Assembly (NCBI RefSeq): GCF_030247185.1
Contig: NC_080571.1
Span: 249,585,771-249,649,770, forward strand
DNA length: 64,000 nucleotides
DNA from: Malaya genurostris
Taxonomy: Eukaryota; Arthropoda; Insecta; Diptera; Culicidae
Direction: 5' to 3'
Shown piece by piece: positions 45,038 through 58,722 of the stretch. Made by a program: the position numbers and the translations under genes. Below the pieces are notes generated by a model. That model was not told the DNA's origin. It made no database searches and saw nothing but the letters and a program-made list of their open reading frames with translations. The first letter of the stretch is position 1. Each line of letters begins with the position of its first letter.

Positions 45038-48000
45038 GATGCAAAGATGGACAATGAAATGGGTAATTGTGCGCACAAAGAATTGTTTCCACTTTTTTTT
45101 CATAACACGTAACAATCGAAAATTATCGTCTCAAAGATGTCTCATTTTATTCAAAAGTGGGAGGCGCGTGTGTGGCACAAAGCCTGGAATATTTTCCAGT
45201 ACCTCATTCCTACCTAAATTCGTTGTCCTAACCGTTCTCCTTATATGCTAACGGGAAATCAAATTGTATCGTGCAATGCAAAAACTGTACTATCCAGTTC
45301 GCCATATTTATTAGTCGATTTGAGCGAAGCACCCCAAAACCAGCTGAGCCGCAGAGAAACATGAGCATCGCCTAATAATATGATGCTGCAAGAGGGAAAA
45401 TTCACCTTCGGGGCACTTTAGCGCTATTTGATTTGCACCATCATCGACGTCGTGAATTACTGGAACTGGTATTCAAGAGGTAGTCGAGATGTTTTTTTTT
45501 CAGACAGCCAAAGCTGACGGAATAAACCGTGAGCACAGTATTGATGTCATGTCCCATGTTTGTTTTCGCTCTAATCTGGTTTGTTCCATCGGGTTCCCAA
45601 CACCACCGATAGTTCAAGACATATGGTCCAGTAGCTCATAAATCAACAGCGTTTACCTGGTCATCAGCTGACGTGACGCAGTGAGCTGACCGACCGATCT
45701 CCGAGTGGTGCCTGGTACAAGCCGACTCTCATCAGCCCCCGCAAAATGGCGTGAAACACACAATCAGGCGGCTCATGTCTCTGTCACAATTAGCAGTATA
45801 TTTTGGAGTTCAAGCGTACTACTTGTTGCGTGCATTATTTTGATTGTTTGTAATTCAAAATAAATTTTTTTGCAATGAATTTTTGTGAAGTTTTCTTGGA
45901 AAATGTGTTTGACCCCTTTCTACCCAGTCATACAGAAATATTGGTGGATGCTTGTATGTTTAGTTTACTCATCATTGCGTCGCTTGGGAATCACCGTAGT
46001 TCCAACTATGGATTTTTTCGAGGTGAGCTGTACGCATCACACTGACTAACAGCTTATTCTCGAATAATGAACCATTCACCTTGAATAGCTACCGTTTGTC
46101 GAAATAGCTTCGAAAGTGAGGTGAAATCTGCGAAAAAAAGCTCCTAATCTTCGCATCGGTTCGGTTGCTAGCGGTGCAGGGGAAAGAGCCAATCTCGTCA
46201 CAATTAATCTCATCTTCGTACATAGTTTTTTGAGGTTATGCAATTTTTTAGTGTCGGTCCGATGACAATAGATCAAATTGGGCACTGGTCGTTTTATTGA
46301 AGATACCGACATCGGCTGACCGATGGAGGACCATCACTATCCGTTAAATTGTGCCGTTTGGGTTTGCAGATTTATTTATGTTGGCAAAATAAAGTGATCT
46401 AATCCACGTAATGGTGCAAATACACCTTTCTTATGATAGAAGATTTTTAAAAATCACTGTATATGCGATACGATTAAATATATGTTTTAGAAAATATATT
46501 TATTAATCTCTTTAATCAAGTTCTACTACTAGTCTGCAAACGCCCTATATAAATACTCATACACAACCATGCAAATTATTGCATAATTTGGTACCCCGTT
46601 CGCACGAAGAATGGTAAAAAAGTCGCACATTTGTTTTCGGGGTCGTCGCTAATGGTCATCGGATAAATTGACTATTACCGTTCATTGCCATCACATTCTG
46701 GATCGAATTTAAATAAATTAGATAATTACACTTTATTGCGTTCGTTTTTGGTTTGTAACAACACTAATCATAAACATTTTAATGAATTCGTAATATTTCA
46801 TCACACCTACTTGAAAGCATTGATATATTTTCGAGCTCTGGTCTCTTGTCACGAACATTCTGTCATTCCGAATGTATTTAAGAATACTTCCGTCTCATCG
46901 GACGGACGTTCACGTAGGTTTTCTTCGACACATCACGCGACATTTTTCCTTAACTATCGACCAGACCTCAAGGTGGGCTCAAGTGACATTCCTTTTCACC
47001 AAACCATCACCTACGGAACCAGCTGAGCCCTCGATGAATAGCTTTTATTGATGTTGCGTGTGTAAAATAAATAAAATTATTGTAATACTTATCGGTTGTC
47101 GTTTTGTGTTTTTCTCGTATTTTTTTTTTCGGTGGCACTTTTCGCTTCATTATCACCTTCCTTGGAACACCGTTTTCCGGCTGGGTCCCAAACACGGTGT
47201 TAATTAATTTGAACGCATTCTCTTTGCATAGACATCGGATACATCGGATACATCGGTGCATCACGCAACCACAGGGAAGCCTATAATCAACACTGTTCAA
47301 TCCCACGCAGGAGGACAGCAGCACTGGTAGTTGGTCTACCGTCGCTTGATACTGCACAAGGTTATGTTATCATGTTGGAACCGGCACTGGAGCAACGCGT
47401 GGACACGGGTTTGGTCCCTAATCCTGCAGGTAGCGAGTGATAATGGACCAATTTGTTGCTTGTTGCGTGGAATCTTATTTGTTTGACTAGTTAGTATGAT
47501 GGAATGGCATATCCATTACAATTTTTATTAATTGACTCACAAGAATTGGCATATTAAAATATTTACAAGTTGATGTCTAAAAATGATCGAATTTATTTGG
47601 CTAGTGTTTTAGATCGTTTATGTTATATCATCTGTTTGAGCCTATAAATTTTGATGTCTAACATTAGCATACTGACCCTTTCTGATTCAAAACGAATCTA
47701 GTTTATGGCGGATGTAGAATATGAATAAATTACTGATTCAACACCAATTATAAGTTGTCAGTTGAAACAAATGGTTTTATGGTTTCCATATGGCAGATAG
47801 TTTTTCGGCATGGAACTGATTTCAAAATTTACAGATACAGTTTGGATAGTCTTGGAGTCCTTCAGTTACTTTTTTTCTGTCGAAGATTGTTTTCACTGTT
47901 GCTTTGGTCACTTTAAAGATTCATCGTTGTTGACTAGGTGCGAAAAAAGATATCAACGTGTGCATACAATTTGCCATATCGGGTTTCAGCATATCGTTTC

Positions 48001-48536
48001 TTGCAATAATGATGATAGTTTTGACCATGGTCGTTGTTATTACTGATGTTATAGGTAAAACGGAGTGAGAACTTCGGTATCAGAAAAAGTGACAAGTATA
48101 ATTATGTTCCAGACGAGCATTTTTACCGATGCTACGAGCTGCCAATTACTTTTCCAGAGACCTTGGAAAATCGACAATACGACTGGTTTTTATTGCCGTG
48201 TATTATTGCGTAGGTTTATCTCGCTATTACTCGTACTCGTGATTAAATATTTTAAAATTTTCGCAATCAGAGCGAACGGAGTGGTGTATCTGTTTCATTT
48301 ATTTTACAACAAAACATATCAGCAAGTATAATTATTAACGGGGCATGAAACTTAAACGGATGATAGGAAAATATGGAATTATGTCAACGAACGAAGGTAA
48401 GATGGATTTTTACTTTACTTAGTAGAATCAATCTTACGAAGATACTTTCGTCTATGCGTTACGAAGAATCCACAGGTTCGTGTTCGAAGGATAATTTTAA
48501 ACTATTTTCCCAGAAATTTGTCAGTGTTTTGTTTTT
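45038..48536. other. unassigned interval, GC-richer at 45.3-46.35 kb
   Basis: Several short frames on both strands (60-116 codons, e.g. 46685-47026 plus and 47007-47357 minus) carry no recognised domain. A short 'catcggata' direct repeat lies at 47233-47255. The 45.3-46.35 kb island, with a CRE-like 'tgacgtgac' at 45669, could be regulatory. Confidence 0.3.
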
Positions 48537-49619
48537 CTCTATATAAAGGTAATAGAAAGGTTGAAAAACCCGATTTTCGAACAGAAGATCCATAGTGTTA
48601 TATACCATTTGAATCAGTTCGATGAAATTGGAAAATATCTGCGTGTGTATGTGGGTGTATGTATATGTGTGCACCTTTCAACCGATCTAAACAAACTGAT
48701 GCTCGTTTGAAAGCTACTATTGGCTATTGATGGTATAAGTGACGTAACCGACATAACGTGTTGTTTTTTCCGTGCTTAATTTTCTCAAAGATGCCTAAAC
48801 CGATTTCAACAAACCTAGGTTCGTTTGAAAGCTACTATTGGGCCATTAATCAAATTTGAAAATCAAATCCGTAGATATTATGGTATAAGTGATATAACCG
48901 ACAACACGCGATGATTTTTTCGCGTTCAATTTGCGCGAAGATGGCTGAGCCGATTTCAACAAATTTAGGCACATTTGAAAACTACTATTGGCCATAAATT
49001 GAGTTGGAAAATCAAATCCGGAGATATCATGGCATAAGTGACGTAACCGACAAAATGCGTTGTTTTCTTCGCGCTCATTTTTTTCGAAGACGGTTGATCT
49101 GATTTCAAAAATCTTAAGCTCCTTTGGAAACTACTATTGGTTCATTAAACAATTTGAAGTTCAACTGGCTGTCACTTGCGGTTCCAGTGGTATACTCGTA
49201 TAAAAGATGTACGTCAAAATTCAGAACCGCTCAATTTCCTTGGATACGGATAAATCGATATCAAAATTTTAGGCTCGTTCGAGACTAAAATTGGGCTGTG
49301 GATGATGATTACAATTATCATATGGCTAAAATTTCAAGTTTCGAAAATATAATCGCTAAAGTGACATAATCGACAAAATATTTTGTTTATATCCGTATTA
49401 ATGACCTATGATCACGTTCAAATGTTTAATGTTACGTAAACGCTGAAGCATGTTTCTGTGAACTACTCGAATCAATCTGAATAAATTGGTGTTAAAAACG
49501 GGTCCAAATTAGTGTCAGAAATTATCTCAATTTAGAAGACAAAAACTATTTTAATGAGACTGTATCGATGAAAACGAAAGGAATTATCACACCACTAAGT
49601 GAATTAAAAAAAGCTTTTC
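48537..49619 (+). repeat. interspersed culicine repeat, full-length but diverged copy
   Basis: Left part 'taatagaaaggttgaaaaac' and 'atataccatttgaatcagtt', then a TG-rich tract. Units of about 150 bp follow ('gtataagtgacgtaaccgac', 'gatttcaacaaacctaggtt', 'gaaagctactattgg'). The right end is 'gaaaggaattatcacaccac' then 'taagtgaattaaaaaa'. It belongs to the same class as 545-1600. Confidence 0.75.
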
Positions 49620-50640
49620 TAATGAAGAATTGACCCATAAATGACTATTATACGTTTACGACTATGAAGCTGTAAATTTTTTTTTCGTCTGAGAAATCAG
49701 TGCAAAACAAGCTATTTGATAAAAGCATTCACTTCGTGTATGCCTAGCGGTTGATATTGAACCGCACGGTGGCATTATTTACCAGTTCTACATAAACTGC
49801 TTACGCACTGATGAGTCGAAAACGTAAAATCAATAAAGTAGTTATCTGGGTTATTACAAGAGCCGAATTGTTGTGCTTCTTCCCTGTTCAACATGTTCGA
49901 ATACGATTTTTTGGAATGTAAAGCTGCTGTTGATGAATATTGTTGAAAATAATTGTCTATGGTTCGGTGCAAATAGATTACAAAGTAAATCTTACAACTA
50001 GTTCTCCCGATGGTATCTGACGAACGCAAAGTAATGAAATTAACCGGTCGTTGAACTGCACATGGTGCGACTTTAGGAGGGGCGCTCCATGAAACGGTAA
50101 AAAATATGGTCATTAGTTCACTGTATAAAAACCGAAGAAGGTATTCCCAAATATGTTTAATATATTAAATATGTTTAATATAGCAAAACAAGTGCATGAA
50201 CCTTAGGTACTATGTGCATGTTTAATACTTAGCTACATATAAACATAGGAACAAGAAAAACAAGATGTTTTCGTGTTGTTATTATCTTTTTATAAATAAA
50301 ATATCACAACAAATTTTAATGTGGAACACATTTTTGTTTTCTATATAGCGGTGCAAACTAGAAACTCAAGAAAAATACACGTAGAAATGTGGTCAGGTTT
50401 TGAACAATTACAGCTCAGTCATTTTTCTATCAATTATTAATATTATGTCACCATTTGATTGGAAATATTTCTACGTATTGATTTGAATGTTCATAGCCAT
50501 GTATTTTCAATTTTATATCATTGAAATGTTGATTAATAGCTAGCAGTGTCCTATTTTGGCTGCAAAAAATCTCCGGCATACCGGATTTCCCTGCCACAGT
50601 CGACGGTTTTGAAGGAGTAAGCGATATATCAAAGGGAAAG
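49620..50640. other. unassigned AT-rich interval
   Basis: Nothing recognised. A minus-strand 112-codon frame at 49775-50113 has no known motif. Confidence 0.35.
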
Positions 50641-50650
50641 CAGCGCTCTG

Positions 50651-50740
50651 ATTGGTCAATCGAAGCAAAAGCAAAAGCTGTTGGAAGCACGCGAATCTAC
50701 AAATAGAAGCGAAATTATAGCTAACGTTTCAGTCTTATGC
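50651..50740 (+). promoter_or_regulatory. candidate core promoter (CCAAT, TATA-like, initiator)
   Basis: 'attggtcaat' (inverted CCAAT) lies at 50651-50660. A TATA-like 'acaaatag' at 50699-50706 is about 30 bp upstream of 'ttcagtc' (initiator consensus, A at about 50731). The spacing fits an arthropod RNA polymerase II core promoter. The region downstream (50.74-51.5 kb) shows no recognised coding frame, so it may be a relic, a promoter of a noncoding RNA, or chance. Confidence 0.3.
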
Positions 50741-53139
50741 GTAGCTTGCTAGAGGTAGGTTGTTGCTACACAGCAAGATAAAAAGTGGCATAAACGATTA
50801 GAAGCTTTTATTGGTATGCTCTGATCTTGTGTCATGCAAGATTGGATGAAATCCCATGTTATGTCGTTTCGCCTGAGAAATTGACAACTACCCCAGGGTA
50901 AATTTTGAATGCATAAGACTAATTTCTAATGTATATGAACTCGATTTATAATGAGAAGTATTTTATCGCTTCAACCCAAATCGCAAAATGGTAGTAATGG
51001 TAGAGAAACGCTATAAAAATAATTGCTTGCATACAAAACTTGAGCACAAGCTTGGTGAAGAGAAGCTTAAATATCGATATCCGTATCGCAAGCATGTACA
51101 AACATTTAATTGTATACATTTTGGCTATTGATGTAATTTCGTCGGCTACGAAACAAATACAAATCACGATAAATAAGAGTCTATATTCTGGGTTCGCGTG
51201 TTCGGTATTGATTCCTAATAAGGATCAATCTAAGCAGACTCTTGTGCATTTGCGGATTCAAAAGTGTGACGATTAATTGAAAAGGTCAATCATTAGAAAT
51301 TCTGATTGCCTTGTTCCACATCAACCGCTCGAACAACCCCATGGGGCTGATCCTTGTAGTTTTTTCATGTATATTAGAGGTTCACGCACTTTTCTGTACA
51401 ACGTCTTACAGAATAAAAAAGATGCGTATCGACTGGATCAGTAGTTTTCTATTCATTCTGTGAACGGTCGGTTTCGGGAACACGCGCTTCAAAGTTTATA
51501 TGCTTCAAAGGAATGGTATGACGCGAGTAACTTTAAACAACAGTATCTCGGAAAATTTTCAAAGTATGACTTTGAAAATATGTTCTCAGACAATATATCA
51601 GTCGATAAAAACAATAAATGGAAATTGATTTTTCATAGAGTGCTCCCCTTTAATAATTCGGTTCTTTTCAGAGCCTCCACCACTTTTTAAAGTACGTAAA
51701 TTACGAGAATTACTACGATTTTTTTTCTTTGGTATTAGCGAATCGGGACTTTGCCTAACGGCTTTGTACGTAGTATACGCGGTGCTCACTCTGGTGTGAG
51801 AAGCATTCAGCTGCTAGTTGTTTGCATTGAAGCAAAATACACCGAAATGTGAGCAACGACGAAGAAAATTCTTCAAGTCAGCCCTTCTAAGGGCTATAGA
51901 TGTTTACAAAAGAGCTATAAACATTATCCAACCACAAATTGGAAGTGAAAATAATCAGTTTAGTGAATCGTTTGCTGTGCGAACTTCGTATCAAACGAGA
52001 GCAAAAGAAAAAAACAACCTTCAGCAGTTTTGTATTCGAGTTTGAATGCTTTTTGGTGACTAAAATCTGCATTGAGTGACATTGGTCCGCAGTGAATCAA
52101 AAGAAAATAATTCTTATTCACGTCAATCCAGCTATGTTGGCTGATATTACCCACTTGCCTTTTTCGTTAACAGATGTTGAAATCGACAATAATCGTTGCC
52201 GGAGCTTAAAATTGACACGCATTTTCAATGAAAGAATCCGATCCAACAGCCTTATATGCATTTTTACCGTCACATTCGTTAATGATCCAAAACAAACGAA
52301 GAGAGACGAAGATTTTTTGTCTCTTATAGCAACAAAAAAAAGTATTAATGCCAATACGCCCGTTCTTATACGACAAGACAAAGCCAAAATAACGTCTGCA
52401 GGGAAAATCAGTCGAGTTTAAATTCTCATTCTTTCATCGATATAATGAAAAACTTTGACGTTTTGCCTATAAAGAGTTTCTTAAATGTGATTAAACGAAG
52501 TATTTACACCCTAGAACCTTTTTGGACACCAAAACTACTATCGATTTGAGCACCAACAGGTCCAAATCATTGTGAATCGATTTTTGTCATTATCGATTCT
52601 CGAAGCTTCGGTTGAATATCGACACTGCACAGTGTATGATTTTCATTGAAAGTCGAAAATATTTGAGACTACTGTTACGCTTATATCATTGACTGGACAT
52701 GGATATTGTTCTCATAATTTGCAAGTATACGTTTTACTTTAGTATGAGGCGTCTTTCTTAAAATGTTCAGTATAAGAGTACTCAAACGTGAATATCTCTT
52801 GTTGTACTTTACATGACCACATATTTTCCGTGCCATGTCATCGGAAATATGGTCAGGAATTTACAATAAAATTTTCAGTTGTATGAGTATGAGAATCACA
52901 AAAAAAACTCTAAATTAAGCGCAGCTCACAGCTCCAGAATCCTGATACAATATTCTGTTACAGGTCTAGAGTCCACCAATCAAAGCATGAGAAATATTAT
53001 TGATATTTGTTGAATATTTGTAGATGTGAACGGAGCTTGACAGTTTTTTTCTTGTTTTCACATCATCTAGTTATGTCTCTGATATAACCCACCGGTCTTT
53101 TTTATTTACTGGTACATTCAGCAAATTACGAGACCAAAT
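50741..53139. other. unassigned interval with several short frames
   Basis: Plus-strand frames at 51460-51690 (76 codons), 51818-52045 (75) and 52092-52421 (109) lie in series and are less biased than surrounding AT-rich DNA, but none is recognisable. Overlapping minus-strand frames of 89 codons or fewer exist as well. A decayed gene or element cannot be excluded. Confidence 0.3.
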
Positions 53140-53181
53140 ATCGGTTAAAAGTGAGAGACATTGCTCTCACTTCTTACCGAT
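53140..53181. repeat. 18-bp inverted repeat with 6-bp loop
   Basis: The arm 'atcggttaaaagtgagag' (53140-53157) and 'ctctcacttcttaccgat' (53164-53181) pair at 16 of 18 positions around the loop 'acattg'. The arms are shorter than usual for a microRNA precursor. Confidence 0.75.
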
Positions 53182-56060
53182 TCTTCATACTTTCCATTGC
53201 ACTTGCCAGAGCTACGTATTGAAAGTTTGAAAACAGTTGAATGTTTTTCAACAATTTGATACGTTGATGCCAAACTGAGGAAAATATTTTACAATTGAGT
53301 TTCAACCTGATACTTTAAGTTTCGGTGCATAAATAGTACCTAGATTTTCTTTTATTTTAAAGGAAAAAGAAGTAAAATTTGACAGTCGCAGAGCCCGCCT
53401 TGGCTAACTCTAAATTTGCCAGAAAGTCAGTAATAAAGTCAAATACAACTAAATTTGATTATAACGATTTTCTCATTCATCTCCTAAGTTGTACAAAATA
53501 TCACATCAACCGAGCTGTCGATTCAGTGCTGTATGCACAACTAATTCTCGTTTTCTGCTTCACATACTATCGAAACAAACTTCAGTTTGCCTTATTATGC
53601 TGTCTCGCCATATATGAGTTTATCAAATATTTGGATTTCGTTTTATGAATGATGAGCAACTATTTGTTTATTATGATTTATGATCGTAGCCAAAGGTACA
53701 TATTCGCTTATCCATTTGTCAGAATAAATTTGAGGTCAACAATTCTTCGGAGTTCGCCGGTACCAATCGAGACTATGACATCATACAGCAATGATACTCC
53801 TTGCAGCACGATGATTTTTATCTGTGCCAATTAATTGTTCAAATGATTGTTTAATTAAATTCAAAATTCCAAAGCACTGAATCGGTCTAAAACACTTTAT
53901 TCCTGATAAATCAGCCCATTCTGCGTCGCTAAGTGCGAACTAATAAAGTGAGGCGCGTTGAAAAATGAACCACTTTATTCAGCTACACAGATTTAATTAA
54001 GATAACAATTTTAATGATGGCATGTTTTGAGTTTAATTTCTCCCTTTTTCGTTTCCCATCTGAAGTGCGTACGAAGTACTTCCATAAAAGGGTTACCAAT
54101 CGGGGCAATCGATACCCTCGAATTAAGAAAACATCCACCCCGAAAAAAAAGAATATAAATCAAGGAAAAGCGTAAAATTGACTACGGCTTTCGTCGTGCG
54201 ATAAAACGCCGAACAGGAAAAAGGTACACAGCGGTACCCAAACTTGGACAACTGAAAAATTTTTCTTCATTCCGTCGCGTCGCATTTTAAGAATGATCTG
54301 AGAAGACGGGCCGACGGCGACGGAGGAGGAAAATAAAATCCTCTGTTTCATTGGATTATGGGCCACAGTGCAATTTTGCAGACGCGTAAAGGAAGAAATT
54401 AAAGCGACAATGAAGCTTTCGGTCGGACGACGGAGCCGGTATCGTGTTTAAAGTAAATTATATAATTAACAATTAATCATATCAGCGTTTTCTCGTAGGT
54501 TCAAGGTAGTAAAGAAGGGTTGAATTCTTGAACAAATGCAGAATATTGGCCAAGTAAGCACATGAACTCTATCTCCTATAATCGTTGTGCGAGTTCTGTA
54601 TCTTCTATGACCATGGTTTTGCTATGTAATTACAAGTTGAACGTCAGGAAAGTGGGATTCGAGAAATAGGTATATCTATTTGTTATCTCATTAACGAAAA
54701 TAGTGTTGAAATAGAACGGGTCTGTTTCAGTTCACTAAAAGCTTTCGCGTTAAAGATTATCTACGCCCTGTCGTGCAAAAAGGTACTCTTCGATGCGAGC
54801 CGTAGGATTGGGCGCACGCTTTCCTGGTCCGAACGATGATGGTTGCGCTGAGCAATAATGGAAATTTATCTCACGGTGATTAATAACTACACCATCTCAT
54901 GCCGTTTTTGGCTCGATAAACAGTCTACATTACGCATATGCGTAATTAATTTTACTTCCAATTCGGCAGCGACCGCAGTATCAGCGTCACATCGGCAGCC
55001 GTTAAAATTATACAAAAAAATCCCTGGAACACGCAGTCGCCAATCCTGTGATTGATCATCGTTCACGCTTTTTGTTTGTTCGGCCAAAATTGTTGTCGGT
55101 GCAGGAGAAATTTTTCTTAGTATTTTTTTTTTTGACAAAGACGATGTACTAAATTTAAAGCTTTTGACAGCCTGTCAAGTTCGTTGCTGGCAGAGATACA
55201 TAAATATGCTATTCCTACACATCAGTGACCAGCAATTTTTGTTCGAAAGCCTCGAAATTATCGACAATAAATTTTCCTCTCGTCGGTCCAGTCCCGTGTA
55301 CGCTGGCCGGCTGGACACAAAACTGGGTCCAAGACACAAATTAGATGAGGATTTATTGGCCTTTTGTTCTTCCCATGAGCGCTTCAAGGCGACAATCTCA
55401 ATCTTCAGTTTCGAGGCCCAACCGTTTCGATGGCAGCGAACTACAAATTAGTAATCTAGCTCGTTACATTCAATGTGAGGGTCGTTTATTCACTACTCGG
55501 TTCATCCTCTAGCAAAACGAAGCCCCCCATAATTTACAATTGATTAGAGCAGTCCGCCAAAGATGGAGTGAATAGGAATCTTTGAAGGCGGCCACGCCAA
55601 TTGTTACCATAATAATCAAAGTCGGTGCCAGCAGAAGCACTGCATCTTCGCCACGGTGACGGTGGGGGGCCTCGGAATTCCGCATCTTGGCGAAGGTCGA
55701 GGAGTTCAGAGGCTAGATGCGATTTGCGGCGATGACACACGAATGTTGGGGCCAGCTCGGTCCGATCTTATTCATCAGTAGTCGCTTGATGATTGAAGGT
55801 AAAATTTTAATGATACTAACTTCGGTTCGTGGTTTGGTTCGTTTCGAAGTTGACTGCCTCAGGTGACTTCAATCATTTTCAAGGCGATGAACTCGCTATA
55901 CTCTTTATGTTCGAACAGTATCGGGATTTCATGTTATTGGAAATGGTGAAAAGTGGAAAAAATTCTCGAACTTAAGCTTTAATTACATCATTTTGTGTTT
56001 TGCTGTAACATCGCGTTACTGAAAAACCATAAAAGTTTTGTCAATTAGAATTTGAAATTC
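53182..56060. other. unassigned interval, GC-richer at 54.1-55.8 kb
   Basis: Mixed composition. Bases 54170-54450 and 55250-55780 are GC-rich relative to the window. Frames of 60-95 codons on both strands have no recognised domain. Possible unrecognised exon, UTR or enhancer content. Confidence 0.3.
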
Positions 56061-56082
56061 GTATCAAGTAAAGAGCATTTGC

Positions 56083-56880
56083 GGAAAGTGTTAATTCATT
56101 ACATTGTTTTAAAAAAAGCTGCTGCTGAATCCCATTGAATTCTTTTTGAAGCTTACGGGGAATATGCTCTATCGGTCGCGACATGTGAATATTGGATTAA
56201 ACGGTTTAAAAGTGGGGACTCCAGTGTTAAAGACAATGAACGCATCCCCGGTGAACGACTTAATAGTTAAAACCGGGGAAAAATGAACGACATCTAACGT
56301 CTAACAAAGAACGCACTAGCCAGCCCAAAAAAGTTGAGATGCCGAATTGCAAGGATTATTAAACGACGATAATACTCAAATTCAATAACCAAATGGCGGA
56401 GAGGCTAAACGTTTCAGATGGTAGCAAAATGGGTTTCCCATGAGCCGAAAGATAGACAACAGGAAAAGGGGAAAACGGTGGGCAAAATTCTACTTTCTCG
56501 GCATGAAACAAAAGGTTTTGCAAGGAAAACGATGCTGTGCATTTGGAGGGATAAAAAATGTGTCTGGTACTACGAGCTTCTCAAACCAGGGCAAACCAAG
56601 GGAAACCGTAAATACAAATCGCTACCGACAGCAAATGATGAAATCGAATCAAGCATTGCAAGACATGAAAAAGTCAACGTTTGCCCCATCCACCATATTC
56701 TTCAGACTTTTTCCCTTCCGACTATCAATTGTTGTTATCGATGTCTTACAGACTTGCTGAGCAGTTTTTCACTGATTATGAACACGTGGCCAAATGGCTG
56801 CTTGACTGGATCGCTTTAAAAGATGAACTGTTCATTCGAAGTGCTATTCGTGAGTTGGTAGAAAGCTTTCGAATGTAACT
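56083..56880 (+). pseudogene. mariner transposase fossil, irritans-like, lacking two catalytic aspartates
   Basis: Pieces of a DD34D transposase occur in order across frames. From 56083 there is the N-terminal DNA-binding domain ('KKAAAESH', then 'ILFEAYGEYALSVATCEYW' and 'RFKSGD'). After a deletion come 'AERLNVS' (about 56399) and 'RHETKGFA.RKTMLCIWRD' (about 56500-56560), then 'WYYELLKPGQT'. A further shift leads to 'NTNRYRQQM' (about 56615), then 'PHPPYSSDFFPSDY' (about 56685-56725, third catalytic D). The C-terminal end resembling 'KWLLDWIALKDELF' follows, to the stop near 56876. The segments with the first (GDE) and second (HDN) catalytic Asp are deleted. The protein cannot be functional. 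No terminal inverted repeats were found, so the element's limits are unknown. Confidence 0.85.
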
Positions 56881-58532
<1,652 letters not shown>

Positions 58533-58722
58533 GAAAATATCGTAAGTGATTTTTTCAGTCACTGTTTTTTTTTTTAAAAACCTCTTGAACTGATGTTTTT
58601 GCGAGTGATAGTGAAATGAACTTTTTCGAAAATATCGTAAGTGATTTTTTCAGTCACTGTTTTTTTTTAAAAAAACCTCTTGAACTGATGTTTTTACGAG
58701 TGATAGTGAAATGAACTTTTTC
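58533..58722 (+). repeat. two-copy tandem repeat, 95-bp unit
   Basis: Units at 58533-58627 and 58628-58722, beginning 'gaaaatatcgtaagtgattt' and ending 'gaaatgaactttttcg'. They differ mainly in the length of a T/A run and one G/A change. Confidence 0.85.

Noticed and set aside
52092..52421. 109-codon plus frame as a gene
   Set aside because: No recognised motif, and the opposite strand has an equally long frame in the same place. Kept only as part of an unassigned interval.
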